Translations under genes and position numbers: made by a program
In this document: one piece after another, positions 11,077 to 21,213 of the stretch
Layout: every line of letters starts with the position of its first letter
Position numbering within the stretch: the stretch's first letter is position 1
The notes under the pieces: generated by a model
Seen by the model: the letters and a program-made list of their open reading frames with translations, nothing else
Told to the model about the DNA's origin: nothing
Database searches by the model: none
DNA from: Spirogloea muscicola
Taxonomy: Eukaryota > Streptophyta > Zygnematophyceae > Spirogloeales > Spirogloeaceae
Length of the DNA stretch: 27,281 nucleotides
Direction of reading: 5' to 3'
Assembly (NCBI GenBank): GCA_009602725.1
Contig: WELB01000190.1
Span: forward strand, 239,287 to 266,567

Positions 11077-11160
11077 ACTTGGACCTTGTTCATCTATTAT
11101 GTGGCCTGGCTTTTCCCAGCCTTCGCCCCATCTCTTTCGGTAGAGCTGCTTCTTTCTTCC
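11077..11160 (+). repeat. Hairpin module copy, diverged
   Basis: It reads GACCTTGTTCAT, GGCCTGGCTTTTCCCAGCC, TTCGCCCC and CGGTAGAGCTGCTTCTTTC, the same block order as the other copies. The arms have changed together (CTGG...CCAG), so the hairpin is kept. Confidence 0.65.
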
Positions 11161-11300
11161 GTTAGACCTGCCCACCATTCTCTCTCCTCTCATTCGGCTT
11201 TCGTCAGGGGGATAGTTTACCGGCAGCTAGTCTGTCGGATGTGAGGCTCCTCACTCGTAACTACTATGTGGTCCATCCTTCCCCGTTCTGCCATAGCCTC

Positions 11301-11520
11301 TTCAGGCCCCGCAGTCGCTGCTTAGCTCGTATTTTGGCCCCTTCGAACCTTGTCAATTCTTTTCGGGCTGGCTTCTCACAGCCCTTGCCCCCTTTGGGAG
11401 AGCCACTTCTTCAGGCCCCGCAGTCGCTGCTTAGCTCGTAGTTTGGCCCCTTCGAACCTTGTCAATTCATTTCGGGCTGGCTTCTCACAGCCCTTGCCCC
11501 CATTGGGAGAAAGCCACTTC
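11301..11520 (+). repeat. Tandem pair of a ~109-bp unit containing the hairpin module
   Basis: Two nearly identical direct copies (11301-11409 and 11410-11520) each run from TTCAGGCCCCGCAGTCGCTG through CCTTCGAACCTTGTCAATTC and CGGGCTGGCTTCTCACAGCC to GAGCCACTTCTTC. Differences are a few substitutions and small indels, so the duplication is recent. It shows that the module can amplify in tandem. Confidence 0.9.
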
Positions 11521-11897
11521 TTCTCATTCCACGGGCACCGCGCTCCCTCGCACTGGCCGGGCCCCCCTCGCCGTCGCCGACGAGGGCCTCAGGCAACCGC
11601 TGCCGCGCCGCAGCCGCCGCCGTCAGCGCCACCGCTGCCCCTCGCCGCCGCCGCCGCCGCCGCGCCCTCGTCGCCCTTTCCCCGTGGTCGCCGGTGCCTC
11701 TGCGCTTGCTTGCTCCGAGGCTCCAGAGGTGCGGGCCGCAGAGGCTGCACGGCACGGGCTCCTCACGGGGAACTACCTTGTCACGGGCAGGGCCGAGCTT
11801 CCCGTCGCGCCAGCAGGTGTCCATGGGGCCGGGCTGGCCTCCGGGGATCGCTTGAGACGGCTGACGTCTGACCCGGCCGGGCAAGCCGGTCGCGGTC

Positions 11898-14800
11898 ATG
11901 GCATTCTCGCTGCGCCAGAAACAGATAGGTGAGCGGCCCTCATAGCAACGCAGGCGACCTCATCATAAGGGTCTGCCTCTCGGTTCTACCTCAGCTACGC
12001 TTGGTGCTCGGTTCCAAGCTTGTTGTCAATGTCGAGGGCACGACGTTTCACCGCAAGTATCTTCGCCAGGGACTGCCTTACTGAGATCGACTGAAAATTG
12101 CGGAGGTTGTCGTGGAGGTCGCCTGAGCTATTCTTTGACTGCTTGGCAGATGTGGTTGTTCGCATGCTGAGCCTCAACCATCCTGTACAAAGCGGGGGCG
12201 CTGCTGATGAGGAGGTCTACAAGATCCTGGTGCTGGATCGCTTCTGCCGGGACATCATCTCGCCTCTCCTTCGAGTGAACGATCTGCGGAAGCATGGCAT
12301 CACTGTCATCTTGATGATCGACTCTGACCGGCAGAACATTCCAGATGTTCCTGCTATCTACTTTGTACAACCAACTGCTGGCAACATTCAGGTCTGCACC
12401 TAAGGGTAATAGTTAGTAACACCGAAGTTGAACTGCCCCTGTGCGTCACAGAGACCTCAAGGTTGCTACTAGCCATGCTGAATTGTAGCGGCTGAAAGAC
12501 AGTGCCAGCATCAAGGCTCTGAGACTGCAGTCAGTGTGCTTTTGCAGCGGATAATTCAAGATGCTACTCGAGGAGTCTACGACGCCTTCCACCTGAACTT
12601 CTCCTCATCGCTCTCCCGACCGCTACTTGAAGAACTGGCGGCTGGTGCCCTTAAGGGGGACTGCTTGCATCGTGTTACCAAAGGTAGGCAGCTGCTGTGT
12701 ACTCTCTCAAAAGAAGTGAGCGAGATAGATTATGCATTTTGCCAATCCTAGAGGGTGTGGAGAGCCTCAACTGCAGCAAAAGTTCCTGACTTACATCCCT
12801 CACGCCTGTGTTGCAGTATTTGATCAGTATCTTGAATTTGTGACTCTGGAAAAGGGGATGTTTTCGCTAGCACAGCCACAAGCCTACGTACAGTTGAACG
12901 ATCCAAAGGCGCTCGACAAAGATGTGGAGGCTACAATAGAAGCCATTGTCAACAGCCTATTCTGTGTTCTTGCTACGCTTGGAGTTGTGCCCATCATCCG
13001 ATGTCCAAAGGTGTCCCTTTCAAACTTTAGCTCTACAATGGATGAGTAGCAGCTACTAGTAGGAACGAGCTTGCAGGGGCGTCTGCTGGATAGAGCAACC
13101 ATCTTGGTGGATGTTTGATGCCACCAGGTCATACATTGACAGCCTTGGCATGAATGAATTGTGGAGGACTTTGGTCACTGGGCACCCATGCGCACTCCCT
13201 TACCTTGCAGACAAAGCATCGGCTATCCAGGGCTTGCGCAAGATTGGTTGGGGCCAGCTTCTCTAGGCACTTAGATCGTGACTGTCTGTCCAGGGTGGGC
13301 CCGCAGAGATGGTTGCCACCCAATTGGATGCTCGACTTCGAGATCACTTAGTGTCTCGCAACAATCTCTTCACGGAAGCTGGGCACTTTGGAAGCACTTT
13401 CCAGGTATGTGAATGAATCAGGTCACATGAAATCTCATAACAAGGTCTATGTAAGTCAGTAGCAAGTGAAGTATATGCATCTCCCTGCTGCTCAGCTTAC
13501 ATGTGGGCAAGTGCTCAACAAGTTGATCATCGTGTGGGCTAGGGCTCAACATTTTGTTCAATCCGCAATGAGATGTAGCCAAAGGTGGCACAGGATTGCG
13601 CTATGCGGATGACGGTTCTGCATTCTGTCACTTGTGTGGCATGTCGGGCTCATCTTTGCAAAACTGATTCGGTGCTTTTTGGTTGTGTCGTATTTGCAGA
13701 GACCTTTACTGTGTATTTTTGACCGGAACTTTGAGTTGGCAGTAGCCGTGCAGCACTGTTGGGCATACAGACCGATGGTACACGACATCCTGGACATGCG
13801 CTTGAATCGAGTAATGGTCCAAGCTGATGCAAGTACCACAGGGACTACACTTGGAAACAAGGGCAAAAAGTCGTATGAGCTAGATGACAGCGATTCTTTT
13901 TGGGTGGCAAATTGTGATGCCCCATTTCCCAAGGTTGCTGAGGAGGTGGAAATACAGGTGCATGCACCAGACTGAAATCTATATGCTACATAGAGTATGT
14001 TCCTCGACTTTATTCTGAAGACTGCAAGTGGTATCGTTTATGGCGACTTCTCTTCTCCTTGCCGATGAAACCGAATGCAGCTTCGAGCAAGCTTCCAATC
14101 AACAACCATAAAGCTTGTGCCATTTGGTGTTTGGCCTTTTGTCTTCAATGTGGCCATGCAGTTGCTACATTTAGTACGCTGGTCCACCTTCTTACAAGTT
14201 GTATCGGTGTTTACGTGACGCCAGTTGAACAAGTACAAGCAAGACGTGGAGGAAGTGAACAAGAAAACAGGCCCATCCGCTGATGACTTTGAGTCCGAGG
14301 AGCTGATTGGCAACACGAAGCATCTCATGACAGCAGTGAACTCGTTGCCGATGCTCACAGAAAGAAAGCGGGTCATTGACAAGCATACCAACATTGCCAC
14401 AGCCCTTCTTGGTGAAATCAAGGCAAGGGGCATTGACAATTTCTTCTCAACTGAAGAGGACATGCTGACCAGGGGCAGTGCCGATAAAGCGGCAGTCATG
14501 GGAGTGCTCAAAGGCAAGGGGACAGCAGTAGACAAGGTCCGCTTTGCAGTCGTTTGTTTGCTCGCATCTGAGGTTCTGCCACCAGCTGATGTGGAGGTCA
14601 TGGAAGCTGTCCTACGAGAAATCGGTGCCGACCTTGCAGCCCTGCACTACGTTAAGCAGCTGAAGTCGCTGAATGTGACATTGGCATCAGCAAATGCTGG
14701 AAGGTGAGTTCAGTCTTCATGCTTTTTGTCCTATATCCTTTGTCAAGGATGTCGTTGACAGTGTTTTGTACCTGTAGGATTCGTTTGAGCGGACTGCACA

Positions 14801-15584
14801 TTGCAGCTGTTGTTGTTACCAAGTGATATGCACTCTGCATGCTAGGCATGGCCGATGATTTCTGTCGTTTCCCTACTTTATTGGTAGTCTGACCCAGATC
14901 TCATATCCATGTTGAACTTGAGGCAGCCGAGGTAATTTGCTGGACTGGGCAGATAAATTGTATGGACAAAGCATAAGTGCAGTGACTGCAGGAGTCAAGA
15001 ACCTGCTCTCAGGGGGCCGACAGCTAGCCTTGACTAGGGCAGTCGAGGCTCTTACAGAGGCCAAACCAGCTCCAGGTGTGTCTGGCTCTGGAGGCATGCA
15101 GGGAACAGTCTGCTCACGGTTAACATGAGATTGTATCAACAAAGTCGTTTCTGAGTATCATTCATTGAAACAACTCAATATAAGTGCAGCTCTTTGTGAC
15201 GCCTCTTTGTCTTGCAAAGCATGTATCAATTCCAGCATGAGATATACAAAGACCAGGAGATGCAGGGTGGCTCACGGAGGACTTCATCGTGGCCTGCTTG
15301 TGGCAGAGACAGAGACCTACCTCCTCCTGGATCCTCGCGGTCCTAGAGGAGGGGGAATTGCCACGGCTGGAGCAGGTGCTCGAGGACCATTCAAGGAGGC
15401 CATGGTGTTCATGATTGGGGGTGGCAATTACTTGGAATATGGAAGCCTGCAAGAGTATGCTCAGCGACAGCAGCCTCCCAAGTCCGTGATGTACGGTGCT
15501 ACCGAAATCTTGTCGGGAGAGCAATTCACCCTGCAGCTAGGCGAGCTTGGAGCCAAGATGGCAGCAGCTTTAGGCTCGTCATGA
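11898..15584 (+). CDS. SLY1: SLY1, Sec1/Munc18-family protein of ER-Golgi transport
   Basis: Nine exons: 11898-11928, 12150-12391, 12548-12683, 12817-13010, 13294-13404, 13700-13957, 14225-14703, 14927-15075 and 15307-15584, giving 625 aa, the usual SLY1 length. Phases agree at every junction. Diagnostic stretches in order: MAFSLRQKQ, NDLRKHGITVILMID, IYFVQPTAGNIQ, FHLNFSSSLSRP, GLFCVL-like SLFCVLATLGVVPIIRCP, RPLLCIFDRNFELAV, NKYKQDVEEVNKKTG, VIDKHTNIATALLGEIKARG, LDWADKLYGQSISAVTAGVK, FMIGGGNYLEYGSLQEYAQR and YGATEILSG. SM proteins of this class bind the Sed5/syntaxin-5 SNARE and promote SNARE assembly on ER-Golgi membranes. It is cytosolic with no signal peptide. Nothing looks broken; the gene appears functional. 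Confidence 0.97.
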
Positions 15585-15926
15585 GTTGGCAGGGCTTATG
15601 AGGATTCCATCAGAGTTCCAACTGTTACAAGTCTTAAGGTCTGTTTCCTGCCACTTCTGCAGTTCCTGCATTGAATAAACCTGCAGGCCTACCTTGAGAA
15701 GCTTAGCGCTTGTCTTTGCAAGTTCCGCTACGATTTGCTGCTTTACTAGCAGATAGCGATCTGGTCTGCTGATGACGGCATGGCAGGAATTCTACCACAA
15801 AGAAGTCAGCCAGCCGATCAGCGTGCTTTAAGCAAGTGCTTAAGGCGTGGCAGTGCCAACCTGTCTTCAGGATTGGAGCTTGGGCGCGCCTTTGTACCTT
15901 CCAGGAAATCTCTCCCCCCCCCCCCC
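15585..15926 (+). other. SLY1 3' flank up to the assembly gap
   Basis: AATAAA at 15674-15679, about 90 nt past the stop, could serve in polyadenylation, although TGTAA is the usual signal in green algae. No gene is seen here. The stretch ends in 13 consecutive C residues (15914-15926) at the gap edge, where sequencing probably failed. Confidence 0.45.
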
Positions 15927-16925
15927 NNNNNNNNNNNNNNNNNNNNNNNNNNNNNNNNNNNNNNNNNNNNNNNNNNNNNNNNNNNNNNNNNNNNNNNNNN
16001 NNNNNNNNNNNNNNNNNNNNNNNNNNNNNNNNNNNNNNNNNNNNNNNNNNNNNNNNNNNNNNNNNNNNNNNNNNNNNNNNNNNNNNNNNNNNNNNNNNNN
16101 NNNNNNNNNNNNNNNNNNNNNNNNNNNNNNNNNNNNNNNNNNNNNNNNNNNNNNNNNNNNNNNNNNNNNNNNNNNNNNNNNNNNNNNNNNNNNNNNNNNN
16201 NNNNNNNNNNNNNNNNNNNNNNNNNNNNNNNNNNNNNNNNNNNNNNNNNNNNNNNNNNNNNNNNNNNNNNNNNNNNNNNNNNNNNNNNNNNNNNNNNNNN
16301 NNNNNNNNNNNNNNNNNNNNNNNNNNNNNNNNNNNNNNNNNNNNNNNNNNNNNNNNNNNNNNNNNNNNNNNNNNNNNNNNNNNNNNNNNNNNNNNNNNNN
16401 NNNNNNNNNNNNNNNNNNNNNNNNNNNNNNNNNNNNNNNNNNNNNNNNNNNNNNNNNNNNNNNNNNNNNNNNNNNNNNNNNNNNNNNNNNNNNNNNNNNN
16501 NNNNNNNNNNNNNNNNNNNNNNNNNNNNNNNNNNNNNNNNNNNNNNNNNNNNNNNNNNNNNNNNNNNNNNNNNNNNNNNNNNNNNNNNNNNNNNNNNNNN
16601 NNNNNNNNNNNNNNNNNNNNNNNNNNNNNNNNNNNNNNNNNNNNNNNNNNNNNNNNNNNNNNNNNNNNNNNNNNNNNNNNNNNNNNNNNNNNNNNNNNNN
16701 NNNNNNNNNNNNNNNNNNNNNNNNNNNNNNNNNNNNNNNNNNNNNNNNNNNNNNNNNNNNNNNNNNNNNNNNNNNNNNNNNNNNNNNNNNNNNNNNNNNN
16801 NNNNNNNNNNNNNNNNNNNNNNNNNNNNNNNNNNNNNNNNNNNNNNNNNNNNNNNNNNNNNNNNNNNNNNNNNNNNNNNNNNNNNNNNNNNNNNNNNNNN
16901 NNNNNNNNNNNNNNNNNNNNNNNNN
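15927..16925. other. Assembly gap (999 N)
   Basis: All bases are N. The size may be a placeholder. It hides the promoter and leader of the ATP synthase gamma gene. Any reading frame drawn through it is meaningless. Confidence 0.98.
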
Positions 16926-16944
16926 CCCGCCGACCGCAGGGGCG

Positions 16945-18117
16945 ATGGCCTCGCGGGCCGCCGCCTGCGCGACCCCGGCCTCCCGCCGCGGCCTGGCCTG
17001 CCCGTCCTTTGACGGCCTCAGCAGCCGCGTGCTGCCATCCGCCGGCCGGGCCGCGCAGGACGGCAATGCCGAGGCCGGCTGCGCCAGCCGCCGGAGAGGT
17101 GACGGCAATGCGGAGTCGCAGCCCGCCGGCGGGCGCCCCGGTGCGGCCGTGGCTGCACTCAAGGATCTGCGTGACCGCATTGACTCTGTGAAGAACACCA
17201 AGAAGATCACGGACGCGATGAAGCTGGTGGCGGCCGCCAAGGTGCGGCGCGCGCAGGAGGCCGTCGTCAACGGCCGGCCCTTCTCTGAGAACCTGGTGAA
17301 GGTCCTCTTCAATGTCAACGAGCAGCTGCAGACTGAGGATGTGGAGATCCCGCTGACGGAGGTGCGCCCCGTGAAGAAGGTGGCAGTGGTTGTCGTCACC
17401 GGCGATCGCGGCCTGTGCGGGGGCTACAACAACTTCATCATCAAGAAGGCGGAGCAGCGCATCGCGGAGCTTAAAGTCCTGGGGCTGAGTTTCACCATTG
17501 TGTCCATAGGCAAGAAGGGCAACACGTACTTCAAGCGCCGGCCATACATACCAGTCGACAAGTTCCTGGAGACGGGCGGCGCACCGACTACCAAGGAGGC
17601 ACAGGCCGTTGCAGACGAGCTATTTTCGCTCTTTGTCAGCGAGGAGGTGGACAAGGTCGAGCTGCTGTACACCAAGTTTGTGTCGCTGGTGAAGAGCGAT
17701 CCGGTAATACACACATTGCTGCCACTGTCGCCTGCTGGGGAAGTGTGTGATATCAATGGCATCTGCGTCGACGCTGCAGAAGACGAGTTGTTCCGCCTCA
17801 CCACACGTGAGGGCAAGCTCAGTGTGGAACGGGAGCTCACTCGTACTGACACTCCTGAGTTCCAAGGTGTGCTCACATTTGAGCAGGAGCCAGTCCAAAT
17901 CCTGGACGCACTGCTGCCCCTTTACCTCAATTCACAGATTCTCCGTGCTCTGCAGGAGGCCTTGGCCTCTGAGCTTGCCTCCCGTATGAATGCCATGAAC
18001 AATGCATCTGACAATGCCAAGGAACTTCGCCGCAACCTCTCCATCTCATATAACAGGCAGAGGCAAGCCAAAATTACTGGTGAAATCTTAGAGATTGTGG
18101 CTGGCTCGACGGCCTAG
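16945..18117 (+). CDS. ATPC: Chloroplast ATP synthase gamma subunit (CF1-gamma)
   Basis: 390 aa from the first ATG after the gap, in one exon. Residues 1 to ~72 are Ala/Arg/Ser-rich and fit a plastid transit peptide, followed by LKDLRDRIDSVKNTKKITDA and MKLVAAAKVRRAQEAVVNGR. The rotor subunit's core VTGDRGLCGGYNNFIIKKAE and the C-terminal ASELASRMNAMNNASDNAKE are both present. The loop CDINGICVDAAEDE places C268 and C274 five residues apart; this is the thioredoxin-controlled disulfide of chloroplast gamma that turns the enzyme off in the dark, so it is not the mitochondrial subunit. It is the central shaft of CF1CFo. The protein could start further upstream in the gap. It lacks introns while the other long genes have several. 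Confidence 0.97.
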   Translation: MASRAAACATPASRRGLACPSFDGLSSRVLPSAGRAAQDGNAEAGCASRRRGDGNAESQPAGGRPGAAVAALKDLRDRIDSVKNTKKITDAMKLVAAAKVRRAQEAVVNGRPFSENLVKVLFNVNEQLQTEDVEIPLTEVRPVKKVAVVVVTGDRGLCGGYNNFIIKKAEQRIAELKVLGLSFTIVSIGKKGNTYFKRRPYIPVDKFLETGGAPTTKEAQAVADELFSLFVSEEVDKVELLYTKFVSLVKSDPVIHTLLPLSPAGEVCDINGICVDAAEDELFRLTTREGKLSVERELTRTDTPEFQGVLTFEQEPVQILDALLPLYLNSQILRALQEALASELASRMNAMNNASDNAKELRRNLSISYNRQRQAKITGEILEIVAGSTA

Positions 18118-18151
18118 CTCCTCTGTAGTTGGGAACTGGCAGTGCTTGCAG

Positions 18152-18156
18152 TGTAA
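18152..18156 (+). terminator. TGTAA polyadenylation-signal candidate for ATPC
   Basis: The TGTAA pentamer, the common poly(A) signal of green algae, occurs 35 nt after the stop codon. It is a short motif and could be chance. Confidence 0.35.
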
Positions 18157-18550
18157 CGACTCATTCTTTCTTTTTGTCTATCAGTGTTTCTCGCTTCAAA
18201 GTCGAAGTGGAGGCCTCCTTCGAATATTCTATGCATTTTGTGGTCCAGGCCGGCCTGCCAGTCAAGGTCCTGCCTGTCCATCCAACTATCACTGTGAATT
18301 GACTGATAGCTAGCCTCTATGCTGTTGTGACATTTGCTCACTTGACCCCAAGGGCAAGTCATGCAAGCCTAGTGCTCTAGTATCGATCTTGCAAGCCCTG
18401 AGTATGTTGTGCGAGTAAAGTGTTTGTTAATGGCCTGCCGGACTCTTACTGAGGTGAGCAAGTGGAGATGGATTCAAGGCCAGGTTACGAGGTAGAACCT
18501 CTATCTTTTAGACGTTTGAGGTTGAGTGGCTGATTAGCGTGCAACTACCC

Positions 18551-18610
18551 CAGGACCAAGCCTTTGACGCTAAAACAGGCCAGGACCAAGCCTTTGAAGC
18601 TGAAACAGGC
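18551..18610 (+). repeat. Two tandem 30-bp repeats
   Basis: CAGGACCAAGCCTTTGA followed by 13 further bases is repeated exactly 30 nt apart with two substitutions, then a third copy starts (CAGGAC at 18611). Thirty is a multiple of three, but no gene is supported here. Confidence 0.85.
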
Positions 18611-18671
18611 CAGGACACTGCAGCCTTGCTACTGCAAGCAGCAAGACAATGTTTGTAAGAGAAAAATGGCA

Positions 18672-18725
18672 TATCCAATTGGGGCCATTGCTGTGGAAGG
18701 CCAGCCCTGGACAAGGGCAAACAGG
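18672..18725 (-). repeat. Hairpin module copy, minus orientation
   Basis: Minus-strand reading gives CCTTGTCCAGGGCTGGCC, then TTCCACAGCAATGGCCCC and AATTGG. The order of blocks is as in other copies, with a shortened left flank. Confidence 0.6.
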
Positions 18726-19060
18726 GCCAGCAAAGGCAAGATGCTCGGGTCAAGCAAGTGGCTATCATGGATGGCTGCACAGTGAGTCCTGAGCAACAGC
18801 CGCCACTCCAATAAGTAGAAGGAGGGAAGGAGGTGCCACGCCGGATATCAGAAGCAGTAGCCAATGCTCGGCCTGCCCATCAAAAGCACTGGAAACTCCT
18901 GGATTTGCTGGAGCGAAAAGAAAAGGAGAGGCGCATGCCTAGACCTGATCGAGCGGCCTGGCGGCCAAGAGCCGGGCTGCTCGCCCTTGACACCAGTCTC
19001 CGCTTGCTGCGCAAGCGACTGGGGGGGCGGAGCCACTGAGCCTCAACCGCCTGGCGGCCG

Positions 19061-19201
19061 TCAAACGTAAGTGACAAACTCGTCTGTAGATTTTTCCACG
19101 AACTTGCTCTCCTCAGCGCCTGCAGCCTTGCCGACTGCGTGCCCCACCTCCTCAGCTGATTGCATGGGGGGTTTAAGGATGTAGGCTCCCATTTGAGACA
19201 T
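19061..19201 (-). CDS. Candidate small ORF, 46 aa, unknown
   Basis: Starting at 19201 on the minus strand, a 46-codon frame begins MSQMGAYILKPPMQSAEE and ends DEFVTYV before TGA. Its composition (mixed acidic and small residues, helix-like) looks more protein-like than nearby random frames. I recognise no family. An in-frame TAG lies 9-12 nt upstream, but CTTAG and TTAAG just before the ATG could be splice acceptors, so it may instead be the last exon of a longer gene. Chance is a real alternative. Confidence 0.3.
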   Translation of the reverse strand: MSQMGAYILKPPMQSAEEVGHAVGKAAGAEESKFVEKSTDEFVTYV

Positions 19202-19739
19202 CTTAAGGACCTAAGAAATGTGCCACCGAAGACGAGGACGAAGAATTACTGGAAGCGCTGCTGCGCTGACAATCACGCGAGGGGACAAGGGAGATGGAAC
19301 CTCGTCGTCAGAAAGCACTGATGACGAGGATTGAAGATTGGAGACTTGCGAGTGGCGCGATTGCGTGCATTAGCCACCGTTCCTCTCTTGAGCTGCTTCT
19401 CTTGGATTCTCCTTCAATCTTTGTGGACTGGCATTTAAGAGCCCTTGCGCCCTTCTGAAGAGCTGCCTCTCCTTTGGAGGCCTATCTTTCTTGATCTTTT
19501 AAGATGATTCTGCACTAGCGGCATGGTGCTGAGGAGCTGTCTAACTGACGGAGCTTTTCAAGTAACAGGGCCCGTCGCTGCAGACGATTGAGCGTTACAA
19601 ACACCCATGGCTTGAACGTCAGCCTGCCTCCGTTCCGCCACTGCAGCCTCTGCCTTGCGCAGTCGGATTCCTCTCCTTCACCTCGTCCTGACTTTCTTTT
19701 GCTCGTACTGAGGGTAACAAGAAAATTACAGCTCTTCAC

Positions 19740-19800
19740 AGGATCAGCTTTACTCAAAGTAAGGCCGATGGCTGTGAGAGGCCAGCCCAAACAGAGAGAA
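19740..19800 (-). repeat. Hairpin module copy, minus orientation
   Basis: The minus strand reads TTTGGGCTGGCCTCTCACAG, then CCATCGGCC and, some 25 nt further on, GAAGAGCTG. It contains one of the best-preserved core hairpins. Confidence 0.75.
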
Positions 19801-19825
19801 AGAATGAACTGAGAATAGATAGCAG

Positions 19826-19843
19826 CAACTTTAACAAAAGTTG
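19826..19843 (+). other. Perfect small hairpin
   Basis: CAACTTT and AAAGTTG flank a four-base AACA loop. No U-tract follows and no gene is adjacent, so no function is assigned. Confidence 0.4.
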
Positions 19844-20151
19844 TTCTATGAGGGGGCGGTGCTGTCGAGCACCCCTTTTACCCTGTCCTTACCTCCTGGG
19901 CTGGCCTCCGAAGGGGCCGCAAGAGTTACGTTGCCCTGATTGCCCAGCCAGCGGCTCCGCCTGGTGTACTCAAAGCCCCTATGTCTGCACTCGGCTTGCT
20001 TTCCCAACAGCCCCTTCCATTTCAGCAGCCGCGTTTGCATTCCCTCCGTATTTCCGCCCTCTGGATAGTTATACTACACTTGCTGAAAAGGGGTAATTGG
20101 GCGTCCATTTGCAAAAGTTACGTAGAGTATCAGGTTTTTGGCGCCTTCCGA

Positions 20152-20270
20152 CGATTTCATACGATTTCTTTGGGCTGGCCTCTCACAGCTATTGCCTTAC
20201 ATTGGTAGAGATGTTTTATCGCTGGCCTCTCACAGCCATTGCATTACGTGGGAAGCGCTGTTCCCCTTCT
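20152..20270 (+). repeat. Two hairpin modules in tandem
   Basis: The first (to ~20210) reads TTTGGGCTGGCCTCTCACAG, then CTATTGCCTTACATTGG and TAGAGATG. The second starts at 20222 with GCTGGCCTCTCACAGCCATT, then GCATTACGTGGGAAGCGC. The second lacks its left flank. Confidence 0.8.
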
Positions 20271-20529
20271 CCTTTCTTTAGCTGCCCAGCTTCAACGCTA
20301 CTGGGTCGCTTGCCCAGGTATTCCACATGGGACTCTCCATCTCCTTTTGACAATCCCAGGCTCACGGCAGTGCACATGCGGGCAGGCCGCACTCTGGCTG
20401 CTACTACGGGACTCGTCAGGTTGACTCGTTTGCAGCTGCAAATTATTCCGACTTGAGGCTGCTGACTCCGGGTCACTAAGCTCCCATTTGCTGTAGTATC
20501 TTGCATAGCTGTGTGGTTTTAGCGTCCCT

Positions 20530-20605
20530 CGGCCCTATGGACAGTGTCCATTTTTTATGGGCTTGCTTTTCACAGCGCGGCCACCTTTGGAAGAGCTCCC
20601 TTTCT
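20530..20605 (+). repeat. Hairpin module copy, diverged
   Basis: It reads AGTGTCCATT, TTATGGGCTTGCTTTTCACA, GCGCGGCCACC and TTTGGAAGAGCTCCCTTTC. Block order and spacing match the family. Confidence 0.65.
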
Positions 20606-20829
20606 CATATTAGTCAGGCCGCTAGCTTCGCAAAGCGAGTCCTTGTGGCTAAGAAAGGGGCTCTTCGAAATGTGGGCGAGTGCTGTAGCCCGGAACAAAT
20701 GGACAAGGTCCGAAGGGGGCGGACAGCGCTGGAACACACGACTAAGCAAGTGCCATGAAGGATGGTCACTTAGTAACCTCCAACAACCACAAGTCAGAAA
20801 GACTTGCCGCCGCAAAGCAGTCCCCTTGA

Positions 20830-20992
20830 CGAAAGCCAGAGGCTGCAGCTAGAGCACGGCCAGCACGCGGATGCAAGGCGTGGGCCAAGGATCGCTGTGG
20901 GGATGTTGACAAGCGCACTTGGAATCTTCCGTGGCGGTGCTCCGGCTCCCCAAGTTAGCCAGTCGTTATATGTGCTCACTCGTGGGTACTGA
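20830..20992 (+). pseudogene. Diverged C-terminus of a non-LTR retrotransposon protein
   Basis: The open frame ending at TGA 20990-20992 closes with SQSLYVLTRGY. The three retrotransposon ends at 25063-27281 close with SDLYVLTRGY, SDLYGLTRGY or SDLHGLTRGY. Upstream similarity is weak, so this is an older or sister-family copy. Nothing of the upstream coding part is visible, as expected for a 5'-truncated insertion. Confidence 0.5.
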
Positions 20993-21213
20993 TGTCTCTT
21001 TTCAGCCTGCATATACACTGTTACCTTAGCCCCCTTTTGGGTAGAGCTTTCGTTTCAAGTAGCCCCTCTTTCTGCTCTTGCTTTTGGCTGAAGTGTGTGT
21101 TGGGCTTAAATTGGCCTCCCTTTCATTCCATGCCGCACCGCGCACCTTGTCCCTAGATCATCGCTCAGGAGGCTTCGATCTGGAGCGGCCTTACGCAACT
21201 CCGCCCGGCTACA

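Larger units (their letters stand above)
9575..11897. other. Intergenic region with hairpin modules upstream of SLY1
   Basis: No gene is recognised in these 2.3 kb. They hold one minus-strand and three plus-strand hairpin modules, a 109-bp tandem duplication (11301-11520), a perfect 12-bp palindrome GGTGTTAACACC at 9866-9877, and a stem-loop at 10577-10613. The last ~350 nt, up to the SLY1 start, are very GC-rich and are the likely SLY1 promoter and leader. Confidence 0.55.
18118..21213. other. Intergenic region rich in repeats between ATPC and HPRT
   Basis: In 3.1 kb I find no certain gene. Contents: two 30-bp direct repeats (18551-18610), several hairpin modules on both strands (18672-18725, 19740-19800, 20152-20270, 20530-20605, about 21020-21060), a small candidate ORF (19061-19201 minus), a perfect 7-bp hairpin (19826-19843) and a diverged retrotransposon C-terminus (20830-20992). 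The last ~100 nt turn GC-rich and are the HPRT leader. Confidence 0.55.

Noticed and set aside
11336-11525. CRISPR-like or satellite array from repeated hairpin units
   Set aside because: Only two tandem units, no regular spacers, and a eukaryotic nuclear context.
11350-11932. Two long plus-strand frames covering the 109-bp repeats and the SLY1 leader
   Set aside because: They translate a tandem repeat and GC-rich leader DNA, and run in a different frame over the SLY1 start.
12884-13132. Minus-strand frame inside SLY1 exon 4 and its neighbouring intron
   Set aside because: Antisense shadow of a conserved SLY1 exon.
15780-17399. Very long open frames of 410-756 codons crossing the N gap
   Set aside because: They are created by treating N as non-stop. 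Only the part after 16945 in one frame (ATPC) is real.
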